Shown here piece after piece: positions 1-10,003 of a stretch of DNA of 64,000 nucleotides. The notes under the pieces were generated by a model, which was not told the DNA's origin, did no database searches, and worked only from the letters and a program-made list of their open reading frames with translations. Position 1 is the stretch's first letter, and every line of letters begins with the position of its first letter. The translations under genes were made by a program, and so were the position numbers. Location: contig JAVSML010000995.1 in NCBI GenBank assembly GCA_038503035.1, forward strand, positions 434,001 through 498,000, in the 5' to 3' direction. The stretch comes from Crocodylus rhombifer (taxonomy: Eukaryota > Chordata > Crocodylia > Crocodylidae).

Positions 1-1678
1 AGAGGACTGGAATAAACCTCAGGTTTCCTTGAAGTAGTTACAGTGAGAAGTTAGGAGGCCCTGGATTGTCTTCTGTGTGAGAGTTTTTTTTTTTTTTTTA
101 AATTGTATTACTCTGTTAACTGGTGTTTAGTTCTGGAGGCTTTTTCTGTAAAATGCCCAGAATAAATATGCCTTTGTGGTGAATTAATCTAGTATTTTAA
201 TAGAGAGGCAAGTAGTCCTTTTTTTTCCCTCTCTCCTAGAAAAGCAGAACATATTTTTTTTTCTTTCCCCCTTAATGTTGTCATTCTCAAACTCATGCTA
301 GTGTTGGGTAGAGAGATATTTATGAAGAATACAGTGTTCTCACCCCAAGGCTATACAAATAGGCATTTCTAATTTTGTTACATTCCTAGCGCCTTAATTG
401 AAAACCCAGGGGCGAATTCCTTCTTTTACCTCTGCATTCCTTTGCAGTAGAAAATGGTAATTTAGACTAAGCAGGAAAGGTAAATTTAAGGATGACTTAA
501 ATGAATGTTGACCTGTGTTTTCTTTGGCTGGAAAGGTTGATACAGACGGCAGCGGGCTTGTCTAATCCAGCCCATAAAATCTCCTCAGTGGGGAAAAGGA
601 CTTCCTGACAAAGTGTTGCTGTGCCAACTATTCCTTGCCAGATAACTTTTTGTCTTTCAAGAATTAAGTAACAAAACTCTGTCATCAGTGTAATGCATGT
701 TGCTAAAAGGAAGACTCAGTCTTTAGACTCAACGTACTAGAAGTAGGGGGTTAAGCAAAGGGCAAGCCACAATCCAGTGAGGCTTTTGTTTTTTGTTTTT
801 CCTCTTCTATATTTATATCAGTTTAATACAGTGTTCATGAACAAAAAGGAGGCATAAAACTGCAAGCTGAAACGGAACTGGAACTTCAGTTTGAAAAGGG
901 ACTTCATATAATTAAGGGATCATGTTCGTGGGGGAGGAGTATGCAAGGCTATAAATGACTTCTGACAGTGGTTAAATGCCACTCTGAAGCTCAGACATGT
1001 GATCATGAACATTTGTTATGAATATCTGCCAGTGACACGAACATGTTCCTGTTATACAACATGGTGCAAACAACCCTCTAGAGGGGGGAAAAAAGGCCTT
1101 CTCTCTCCTTATTGTTGTCATTGTGAGAGTTTAAAGGCATTTTTCCTAGTTGCTAACATCATTAGTGACCTGAACAAGAATGAAAGCATGGCCAAGTCTA
1201 TACCAACCACAAAGATACAACCCACAAAAATCCTTGCATCTCATGTATTCCCTTGACCATAGCAGCTACAACATCATTCTGATCTTACTATCTCATTATT
1301 TTTGATGATTGAGCCCTGTTCCTACTATTCAAAGGAAGAATCATGAAATGATTGAGGTTAGGACTAAGAAAATAACTGTTGGAAGGAGTGATTCGTATAG
1401 TAATGAAGGACATTGCGAGTCAGGTTCTGCTTTGTTCCTGCTCTGCAGTCTTTCTAACTTAGAGGCTGCAGGGGTGTAACTGGGAGCAGAATTTAGCTGA
1501 TAATATTTGATGACTTAAAAGTATCAGTGAATTTGATTCTTGCTAGGTTATTTGCTGACATTCTCAACTTCTCATTCATGATGAAGTTACTGTCCACTGC
1601 CATGTGCTTTGCTGATTGCTAACGTTATTTTGGTCTAATATAGCCAGTTTGTCACCCGAGTCATAATGTCACCCTACA

Positions 1679-1742
1679 GTTGATACCTTTATAGATGCGT
1701 TGATACCTTTATAGATGCACAAACATCTACACAAACATCTAC
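1679..1742. repeat. Two adjacent short tandem duplications
   Basis: A 20-base unit beginning gttgatacctttatag occurs twice in perfect tandem (1679-1698 and 1699-1718). A 12-base unit, acaaacatctac, follows twice at 1719-1742. These are simple local duplications in intron 2 with no sign of coding. Confidence 0.9.
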
Positions 1743-2299
1743 ATGAAACTTAATTTGGCATAGTGCATGTTATAGTCGTTAATAGGGCATCAGCCTTTCA
1801 GTTAAGTACTTCTCTATCCAGGGATTTGTAACAGCAAGACTGGCACAATCTTAACTCTAAGGGCCAGTTACTAAAACTCCAATTTAAGAGGTTTAAAAAT
1901 CTAATATGAAAGCTTAATCTAACTGAGAAAGTAATATCTACAGGATCTGCTGGCAAGCAGAGTACTCTGAAAAAAGCTTACAGCAGTGCTTCCCAACTTC
2001 TTCCTCGGCATGACCCCATTTCCTCAGCATAGCCCCTCACTCCCAGCCTGCAGCCGCCACTACCCCAGGTGCCCCCCCCTCCAGCCCTGCCATCGGGGGC
2101 CCCCATCTGCCAGGGCTATGGGACTAAGACCAGGGCCTGCTGCCCCCTGCCCCTCCCACCAGCACCCAAGTGCCGGCTGCCGCCTGCAAGAGGTGACAGC
2201 TGCTGTGATTGGAGCAGAGTGCAGAGCCTGAAAGAATGCTTTCAGAGACAGTATACTGTGTTCTTGTAACTCAAATGGATGTGTGTTAGTTATTTTGGG

Positions 2300-2301
2300 G
2301 G

Positions 2302-2353
<52 letters not shown>

Positions 2354-2380
2354 CGCGTGCGTGCATACATGCATGCATGT
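2300..2380. repeat. (GT)n microsatellite with GC/GCAT tail
   Basis: A nearly pure GT run passes into acgcgcgtgcgtgc and then gcat repeats. Read on the other strand it creates a false poly His-Thr open frame. Confidence 0.95.
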
Positions 2381-2504
2381 ACTTTTTGACCTGGAGTGCA
2401 TTTGCCACAATTTAGGGGTGCATATGTAAACCTGGGCCTCCTGTGTCAATCCGGAGAGAGTTTCCTAGGTGATACTTTAGTCCTTGGGTGTGAAAAGTGT
2501 TTGT

Positions 2505-3706
2505 TTCACCTATCACCTGGACAAGGGAGAAGAGATTGATGTCATATATCTTGACTTCAAAAAAGCTTTTGTTCTGGTATCCCATGATCACCTCTTGGCC
2601 AAACTGGTGGGTTGTGGCCTTGGCTCCACCACTATCCGCTGGCTGGGAAATTGGCTTCGTGGTCGGACCCAGAGGGTTGTGATTGATGGCAGTCACTCAT
2701 CATGGTGCCCTGTGACCAGTGGGGTCCCTCAAGGCTCTGTCCTGGGACCCATCCTGTTCAACGTCTTCATTAATGATGTGGACATTGGAGTTAGGAGTGG
2801 ACTGGCCAAGTTCACTGATGACACCAAACTTTGGGGCAAAGCATCCACGCCAGAAGATAGGTGGGTGATCCAGGCTGACCTGGACAAGCTCAGCAAATGG
2901 GCAGACGAGAACCTGATGGTGTTTAACACCGAAAAATGCAAGGTTCTCCACCTTGGGAGGAAAAACCTGCAGCACCCTTATAGGCTCGGCAGTGCTACGT
3001 TGGTTAGCACTACAGAAGAAAAAGACTTGGGGGTCATCATTGACCACAAGATGAACATGAGCCTCCAATGCGATGCTGCGGCTAATAAAGCGACCAAAAT
3101 GCTGGCTTGCATCCATAGATGCTTCTCGAGCAAATCCCGGGACGTCGTTCTCCCCTTGTACTCGGCCTTGGTGAGGCCACAGCTGGAGTACTGCATCCAG
3201 TTTTGGGCTCCACAATTCAAAAAGGATGTGGAGAAGCTTGAGAGAGTCCAGAGGAGAGCCACGTGCATGATCAGAGGTCAGGAAAACAGATCTTACGATG
3301 ACAGGCTGAGAGCCATGGGACTCTTTAGCCTGGAAAAGCGCAGGCTCAGGGGTGATCTGATGGCCACCTATAAGTTTATCGGGGTGGCCACCAGGATCTG
3401 GGGGGAACGTTTGTTCACCAGAGCGCCCCAAGGGATGACGAGGTCGAACGGTCACAAACTCCTGCAAGACCGTTTTAGGCTGGACATAAGGAAGAATTTC
3501 TTTACTGTCCGAGCCCCCAAGGTCTGGAACAGTCTGCCATCGGAGGTGTTTCAAGCACCTACGTTGAACACCTTCAAGAGTAAATTGGATGCTTATCTTG
3601 CTGGGATCCTATGACCCCAGCTGACTTCCTGCCCTTTGGGCAGGGGGCTGGACTCGATGATCTCCCGAGGTCCCTTCCAGCCCTAATGTCTATGAAATCT
3701 ATGAAA
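2505..3706 (+). mobile_element. CR1 LINE, 5'-truncated, with long intact RT-containing frame
   Basis: An open frame of 376 residues (2484-3614) covers the C-terminal two thirds of a CR1 ORF2. It has the RT motif LDFKKAF (residues 23-29), GVPQGSVLGPILF (80-92) and the catalytic FTDD box (110-113, usually FADD). The downstream CR1 thumb and C-terminal region follows, ending at LDAYLAGIL and a stop. After the stop comes the CR1 3' UTR (gactcgatgatctcccgagg) and the short terminal repeats tctatgaaa. The endonuclease and the start of RT are missing, as is usual for 5'-truncated CR1 copies. The few leading residues before about 2505 are flanking DNA. This copy cannot move by itself. Confidence 0.95.
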
Positions 3707-3837
3707 AAAAAGGCCAGAGGAGCAAAGCTTTCCTGGGGAAGTGCTGATTTGTAAACTTGGCAGGAGTGTCATAGTAGGGTGTTTCAGGGCTGTCGCTTAT
3801 AGTTATGTTACATATTGGCTTAAACTTCTGTTCCACC

Positions 3838-3970
3838 CAGGTGAGTACACAAACACCAGCAGACTCTCCCTATACCTGAAGAAGGGTGATTGTGCCCAAA
3901 AGATTGTAAAGAACAATTTTCCCAAATATTTAATTGGTCTAATAGGATACCACATTTGCCCAAAGAATGT
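3838..3970 (+). repeat. Unclassified interspersed repeat, copy A
   Basis: It contains cctgaagaagggtgattgtg, then an aaaagattgtaaa core, then attggtctaatagga. Related strings occur at about 26290-26400 (reverse orientation) and 36700-36800. The ending ttggtctaataaaaga is a widespread reptile repeat tail. I cannot name the family with certainty. Confidence 0.6.
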
Positions 3971-4799
3971 TGTCTGCCTAGTAGGGTGTTGGGATTTGAG
4001 CAAGCACTTCCTTAGCCAGTCTCAAGCTGGTGTAGATGTGGGAGGGGAATCCAAAAGAAGGGGTGTTGTCCACTGAGGGTGGAGTTGTATTAACTTTTTG
4101 TTGGTGCAGAGATCTCAATCACCAAGAGTCCAGTTTCATTGGCCTCTTATTTGTTACTATCTATTTACATAGTTACATACTTTTCTTTTGGCAGCAGTGT
4201 TGGTAACTTATTGTCTTTAACTATATTAAACCATAAACCCATGAATAGGTTTGAATTACTGTTGCTAGTTCCTCCACAGACTTAGCCTTAGTTTGCTGTT
4301 TTAGTCCTGGCACATGTGTCTTGTGGAAGTCTTGATAGGAAGATGCGGTTTTACAGAATGATACCTAATATTTCAGTCATCCTCTCATCTATTTATTTAA
4401 TGCTTTATTAAACACCAGTAATAGAAGTGTTCATCTTTGATCTCTGGGCAACTGTTTTATAAAGCTTTGCATCCACATTAGTTACAAAAATATGTTTGGT
4501 GCCTACATCCATCAAGTCATGATTAGTTTTGGCCTCAGAAACGTTATTGTCTCTGCTAATAAACAACCCCTCCTGGCCATTATCTGGCTGCTTCAATAAA
4601 AACAGAGGAGTCTTTTGGTATGTCTGGAAGGTTAATAATTCTGAGACCTGACAGACTGCTAAGCACAAGAACCTTCACCAGAAATGCCTGGCTGGATGCT
4701 ACTTCCTGTTTTTAATGTTAACAGAGCTCCATTTCAGGTACTGTGATTTTTATTTAGACATATATTAAGCAAGAAGTGGATAGAGTAGACATTAGTCCT

Positions 4800-5830
4800 T
4801 AATGTGAGGGTGTTGACAATTAAGACCAACTCGTGGGATCGCTACTATCAAGTTTATTGTACGGGGGTATGCAACTATTATACAGTGTACAGGATTGGAA
4901 CCAAAAGGATATCAGTCCCCTACATACACTCACTCTTTCAAACCTATATAGTAGCTGCTGTAGTGATTTGTGAGAGCACTGTGTTAGTTTATCTACCTCG
5001 CTGAGGCAATGTGGGTCTGCTGTCAGTGCTCAGTTGAAGCTTCTCTAAAGCAATGTCTTTCCAAAGGGTGTTGTTGGCTTGTCCTTCAGTTGGTAGGTTT
5101 GAAGAAAGAGGGTCATGCTTCATTGCCTTTCTCTGGCCAACTTCTGTGATTCCCCAGCATAATCTTGGCTGCCCAATCCAGAGGTTGCTGTCCCACGTGG
5201 GTCTTAAGTAGTGCATGACGGCTGTCTGTCACAGTTACTGGGGGTTCCACCCAATGGTGCAGTTTTGGGAGGCCACCCTTGACTTGACTCAATGGCTGTG
5301 CTATTGCAGGTTCCAGGAATGGTCAATAGAGTTGTTGTTCAGTTCCAGGAATTGGATCTTTGGCTTGATTAGCTTAAAAAGGCTTGTAGAATAGAGTTTT
5401 GTGATGGTAAGTTCCTCTGGCTAGGCTGTTGTCATAACAGCTAGAGGCTCTTGCTTTGCATTCCCTGCTTGTCATTCAATTACCAACTGACTCATACATA
5501 CTTGCCTTCACTCAGGGGACTGCCCAGTATATTGTAAAGGTGATACAATTCAGTGAATTTTTACAGCTACAGTTTCAATATTACAAGGCTTAGCTAACTT
5601 AAAGAGAGTATAAAATAAAATGTAAAGCATAAATAAAATACGAGACACAGGATGTCATGGCAAAAGTGTAGAGGGAATACATGAACAATAAAACCTAGAA
5701 GTGCATAATGAAATGGAATACAGAAATGAACACTATATGAATATAATCTAAAAGGGAATAATAATATCTTATAAAATACTTATCAAAGACCTATTATAAT
5801 ATTAAAGACTTATTTTATAACATTTATTAA
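4800..5830. repeat. Possible LTR-like or unclassified repeat tract
   Basis: This is a moderately complex segment with tttattgtac and several aataaa-like strings on both strands, followed by an A/T-rich tail (5560-5830). Its texture resembles tracts at about 32100-33000 and 34310-35100 and may be remains of LTR elements. I saw no paired LTRs, primer-binding site or retroviral coding sequence. Confidence 0.25.
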
Positions 5831-5981
5831 AAGACAATTCATTGCTTTGCTTCACGATAAAGAGAGCTGAGAAGGGGGGGGGAAGGAGGAAGGAAGAAAG
5901 ATAGAAAGGAAAAAGGGTGCACTGGAGGTGAGTGCCTATGAGGGAGGGATTTTCCTAAAGAGGGGCTTCCTGACAAGAGAA

Positions 5982-6015
5982 GTGTGTGTGTGTGTGTGTG
6001 TGTGGGGGGGGGGGG
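5982..6015. repeat. (GT)n followed by poly-G
   Basis: A GT run (5982-6003) runs directly into a 12-base G run. It is simple sequence. Confidence 0.95.
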
Positions 6016-6786
6016 TGTCTTTGCTACAAGGGAGTTTTTTGGGATGCCTCTGCAGTAGTTCATAAAGATTTTCTAGGTCTTACTATATATAAATCTAACT
6101 TAAAGTAGTCTCCTCCGCTTTTGAGGCCTGCAACATTTCCAACACCCCTTTTGTGAAGAACAGTATCCAAGGCATCTAGAAAAACAAGAATCAGTGTGGT
6201 GATATCTTTACCTTAATTTGCTGTTAAGAGGAGACTATCTGGTGATACTAATATGGGTCTACACTCATTTCTTTGGGTTAATAGAAATCTGAATATAATA
6301 GATATTTTCAGTACTTCCTCTGTGATCTTCCCCAAAGCAGGAAGATGTATTAGATTATTTGCATCAAAAGTTTTATTAATAAAGGAACTGCACAAGCAGC
6401 CAAGGAGGCACTAATGGTAATCCATTCATGGGGAAGGAACTGCTCACGGTCTTCCTTGTTTTTTTTTACTAAGCAGAATGCACCGGTTAGTGGATCACAA
6501 GTGCATTACATTTTCTTGAAATTTGCTGAGTGAGGCTGTTTGTACTGTGGAGAAATTGGACTCTGTAGTTGCCATTTTAGAGTTATAATGTTGTCCTGTA
6601 TCCTTGGATGCATTAAGTTTTATAGAAATATGAAATGGCCTGAAACACTCTGTGATCCAGGGATTTTGCTGGATGAAATCTGTATTGAATGTTGCTGTTG
6701 CAAACACACTGGAACTGAGATGATGATTTCTAAACAACAACACAGTTTTACTCATTCTCTTTCTCTTCCTTGTCTTTTCTTCCCAG

Positions 6787-6848
6787 ATGAACACAATGAT
6801 GTACAGAAAAAAACTTTTACAAAATGGATTAATGCTCGCTTCTTAAAG
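6787..6848 (+). CDS. UTRN: Utrophin exon 3 (CH1 start, actin-binding site 1)
   Basis: The 62-bp exon lies between a strong pyrimidine tract ending tcccag and the donor gtaact. Its first two bases complete an Asp codon begun in the upstream exon. Twenty codons follow, EHNDVQKKTFTKWINARFLK, ending in phase 0. KKTFTKWINARF is the first helix of CH domain 1 and the core of actin-binding site 1 of the dystrophin/utrophin family. The length matches the dystrophin equivalent (exon 2, 62 bp). It is the first exon shared by the utrophin A and B forms in mammals. I recall Ser at the human position of Leu in RFLK. Apart from that, the segment appears conserved. Confidence 0.97.
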
Positions 6849-7151
6849 GTAACTATTTTCTAGAAGTTGCATGAGGCTCTAATCAACCCTAGTTTAAGGT
6901 ATAAGGTTTTGCTTCAGAGATGTAATGTTTACTAAATGCATTTCACTTAAAATATTTCGAGAGTAATTATAGTAAAATACAGCAGAGTGTATGATGTCAG
7001 AATTAGATGTTTTACGTCACTTAATCCTCCCACTCTATTCTTGCAAAACAAAGATGTTGTTCTTAATCTTAGAATTTGCAACCACAGATCCCATTCAGTG
7101 GTGTTATGAATTTGCAGTTGTCCTTTTAGTAGTTGCTGTTTTAGTTCACAG

Positions 7152-7445
7152 CAGGGGTGTCAAATGTATGGGCCCTAGGCTGAATCCAGCTCATGGAGGT
7201 ATTTCACACAGTCCATGGTATTGCCAGAGAGGCTTTGGGAATGGGGGGAATAGAGGTGGGGCCTGCTGCTGAATTCCCAGCTATGGAGCCCCAGTGGACA
7301 CATGAAGACTGCCCATGCTGCTGCTCGCCCTGCCTGCAAGCCTGGATCCAGTCTAGGAGACTCCTTGTGGTTTGGCTGTAGCCCATAAGGAGCACCACAG
7401 TTTAGATTCATCCCAGAGGCATAAATGAATTTGAATTACACTGCT
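7152..7445. mobile_element. hAT-like non-autonomous element
   Basis: The left end caggggtgtcaaatg and a right end close to attacactgctg form a loose inverted pair. The interior starts gggccctaggctgaatccag, which is typical of small reptile hAT elements. No matching target duplication was found, so the right limit is approximate. Confidence 0.5.
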
Positions 7446-7860
7446 GAGTTGGGTATAGTCATCTAGAATACTCATTGAACCTCCACCTGCAAATCACCGG
7501 GTACTACTACTTTCTGAGTCTTTACAAAATGATGCAATGCTGTTTACTCATTCTTGCTTTTGTACCCTTGCTTTCAAATTTTGGCTTTTCTGGTCTAGTC
7601 CCCTTCCCTGAGACTTGAGACCAGTTCAGAATATTACTTTATTTTGAGATGGGAAAGGAAATTGTAGCATCCCAGAGGAGAAAAGGCAGCTATTTAAGTA
7701 TGATTTTATGCTACTCTGTTGATTATAGAGGATGGAAGCTTGCCCACAAACGGTGCAATTGTGGGATAATCTCTTAGTTAAGTCAGCATGAAAAGAGCCC
7801 TGTTTGTTTGGCATCAGGTGAATTCATATCTTTCTTAGTCAGAAAGATGATTGAAAATAG

Positions 7861-8368
7861 GATAATTGGTATAGGTGCTTCATTTAAAGGAAAGTCTTTG
7901 CATGTGAAGTCCTATACTTTGGAATGAGCATACAGGCAGAAATTTAAACAAACCAGCCGACAAACCAATCTATGATAGTGCTGTGGTAAGGTATAATCAT
8001 CTCAGGAATTTAAGCTGCTTGAGGTTTCTGTTGGTGTGTGGAATGCCTTCCCTCTCTCTCTGCTTTACTATCATATGACCTCAAATAGTGCTTAGTCCAG
8101 ACCCCTATAGAAGTGCCAAATTTTAATGTGCTATACCAATATCAGGATTCACTGGTCCTACCATCTTAAGTAACAGTACATTGCTTAAATGCAAAGTTTG
8201 CATTATTTATTCATTCTGGTCTAGGTTCATTTCGATTGAAACCTGAGCTTCTTAGCTTGAAGCTTCAGTGGTCTTTGTCAATGGATTTATTTAGGGGAGA
8301 AGTGTATGGAGAACTCATGCAATATGTGGGTTCTCATGGCCCGTGAGACTGGAAAAAGGAGAGGAGAA

Positions 8369-8405
<37 letters not shown>

Positions 8406-8643
8406 CAGTTGAAGCATACCCTTTTGGGTATTGATTTTTAGCAGGGGTGAATCCAGTGGTGAGTGCCTGGTTCAATCAGAGTTTAAAAGCAACTGCTTGG
8501 CAATGGCAGCAACCTGTCTATTTGGGCAGTAGTCAAAGAGTTACTTGACATTGGAATGAGCATCTGCCTTTGTGCTTATTCCAAAGTATAGGACTTCACG
8601 TGCAAGCAGTTTTCCCTTATATGAAGCACCTACACTAATTATC
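7861..8643. mobile_element. Element with ~80-bp terminal inverted repeats
   Basis: Bases 7861-7940 and 8563-8643 are imperfect reverse complements over about 80 bp. Both arms share cctatactttggaat and ggtgcttca when read in the same orientation. The spacer of about 620 bp is non-coding and contains a T run at 8371-8401. The arrangement suggests a foldback or long-TIR DNA transposon that has lost, or never had, a transposase. Confidence 0.7.
8371..8401. repeat. Poly-T tract
   Basis: A run of about 30 T in the spacer of the surrounding inverted-repeat element. Confidence 0.95.
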
Positions 8644-8697
8644 TTCCTTTATAATCTACCTGATTCCTTCTAAATTCTTCAGTCCACAGGTGTTAAT

Positions 8698-9049
8698 TAG
8701 GGCAGTGTGAAATGGCATCTCTCCGTTTTTCCTTGAGTTTTGAGGTTTCGAGAGAACAGGGTTTTGTATCGAATTTCATTTCGACTCGAAACAGCTGTTC
8801 CATTTTGCTTCATTGAAACAGCAAGGCTGTTTCGACTCTGTTTCCCTAGATTGGGCCGGGGCCGGATAGTCAGCCCAGCTGGGCTGACTTTCCATCCTCA
8901 GTGCTATGTTCGAAATATTTTGACTAGCTTAGTTTTGTTTCGAGGCTGTTTCAAAGCCCTTTGTTTCATCTCAATTTTACTGTTTCGACCTTGAAATGAG
9001 TTGAAACAATGTCTAAACAAAACGGCAGGTGAAATTTCGCACAGCCCTA
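8698..9049. mobile_element. hAT-type MITE with perfect 8-bp target duplication
   Basis: The element is 352 bp and is flanked by GTGTTAAT on both sides (8690-8697 and 9050-9057). The ends are tagggcagtgtgaaatggc and the inverse gaaatttcgcacagcccta. The 8-bp duplication and inverted ends are the hAT signature. The interior is rich in ttcga and gaaac motifs and has no transposase frame. The element at 53990-54583 shares the terminal tagggctgtgc. Confidence 0.9.
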
Positions 9050-9145
9050 GTGTTAATGACCCCCACACCCCCAGCCTTTTTAAAATGATTTTAATCTTTC
9101 ACTAATTAAACTATTCCTTATTCTGCTGTTTGCTAGCTGGTAACG

Positions 9146-9712
9146 TAGGGCATGCCCACAGGTACATTTATGCGCTTTAGTTAATACGCTTTAAATCTAG
9201 TAGCTCCATTGTGAGGTACTAAGAAAGTACACATTAGCCTGTCTTAATGCACGTTAATTAAAGGGCATGGGGTACCTATACACAAGCACCAAGGCTGTTC
9301 TGATGTGCTGGAATTCAGTACATGAGAGCAGACTCAATTAATCCAGACTCCAGGAGCCTCCTGTGTTGCATGTATCAGCATCCCCACAGTTAAAAATGGC
9401 AGTAGGGGCTCTTGAACTAAAGCTCATCAAACAAGTGCCCTTGCTGCCATTTTTAAGCACAAGAGTGCTTATTCAGGAGACAGCAGAACTTTCATTAGAG
9501 AAGCTCTCAGAGCCACTCTAATTAAAGCACCACCCCCTGCTTCTACCTCTCGAGCACATGTAAAAGTGCTCATGGTTTTTAAGTGATGCTTAATGCACAT
9601 TAGCCTATTTTAAGATGCATTAACTAAATATCACTTTTTAAAATGATGCTTTAATGTGCATTAAAATAGGCGAATATGCATTCATGCACATGTATAGATG
9701 TGTGCATGGCTC
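9146..9712 (-). mobile_element. Palindrome-bearing DNA element, copy 1
   Basis: This is related in reverse orientation to 46335-46658. For example, agccactctaattaaagcac here is the complement of gtgctttaattagagtggct there. It contains a near-palindrome at 9391-9456 (taaaaatggcagtagggg, inverted at the far side). Outer edges resemble each other when inverted (gcatgcccacag and tagatgtgtgcatgg). The class is undetermined. There is no coding capacity. Confidence 0.6.
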
Positions 9713-10003
9713 TTATTTCACAGCCCTGCAGACTGTTTTTAACTCTAGGTTAAAATATTAACTTGGGTGTGCAGATAACTCAGTGAAGCATTGGAGGACA
9801 TTTAAGAAGGCTTGATTGTGTTTTATGAATCTGAAAGAGATGTATGTTAAATTCTAATGGGTGTAAACCTAAAGAAACACCATATTTTGAATATTTTAGC
9901 CTAGTTTATTGCACTTTTAATACTTAATATATGACAGCCAATTAATGCACATTCCAATAAAGCTATATTTGTTTTTGTTTCAATCTTAAACTCACTAATA
10001 TAA

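Larger units (their letters stand above)
1984..3746. mobile_element. hAT-like DNA element interrupted by a CR1 (inferred)
   Basis: The left edge reads cagtgcttcccaac. The right edge, ggggaagtgctg ending near 3746, is its approximate reverse complement. Such pairs are typical ends of small non-autonomous hAT elements. The CR1 at 2505-3706 falls between them, so the CR1 probably inserted later. I found no clear 8-bp target duplication, so the outer limits are uncertain. The GC-rich segment 2040-2230 is element interior and does not look like a promoter. Confidence 0.45.
1..6786 (+). other. UTRN: UTRN intron 2, 3' part
   Basis: This non-coding stretch precedes the first common utrophin exon. 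It contains a short tandem duplication near 1679-1742, a hAT-like element interrupted by a CR1 (about 1984-3746), a GT microsatellite (about 2300-2380), an unclassified interspersed repeat (about 3838-3970), and a possible LTR-like tract (about 4800-5830). In mammals the alternative utrophin-B promoter and its first exon lie in this intron. I could not recognise that exon here. Confidence 0.8.

Noticed and set aside
2060..2449. 129-residue minus-strand frame with His-Thr repeats
   Set aside because: The repetitive peptide is a translation of the GT microsatellite, and the rest is GC-rich repeat DNA.
2700..3554. 284-residue minus-strand frame
   Set aside because: It is the antisense shadow of the CR1 reverse-transcriptase frame. 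The same shadow recurs at 27221-27637.
4800..5830. Endogenous retrovirus
   Set aside because: No gag, pol or env coding remnants, primer-binding site or paired LTRs were seen. Only an LTR-like texture is present.
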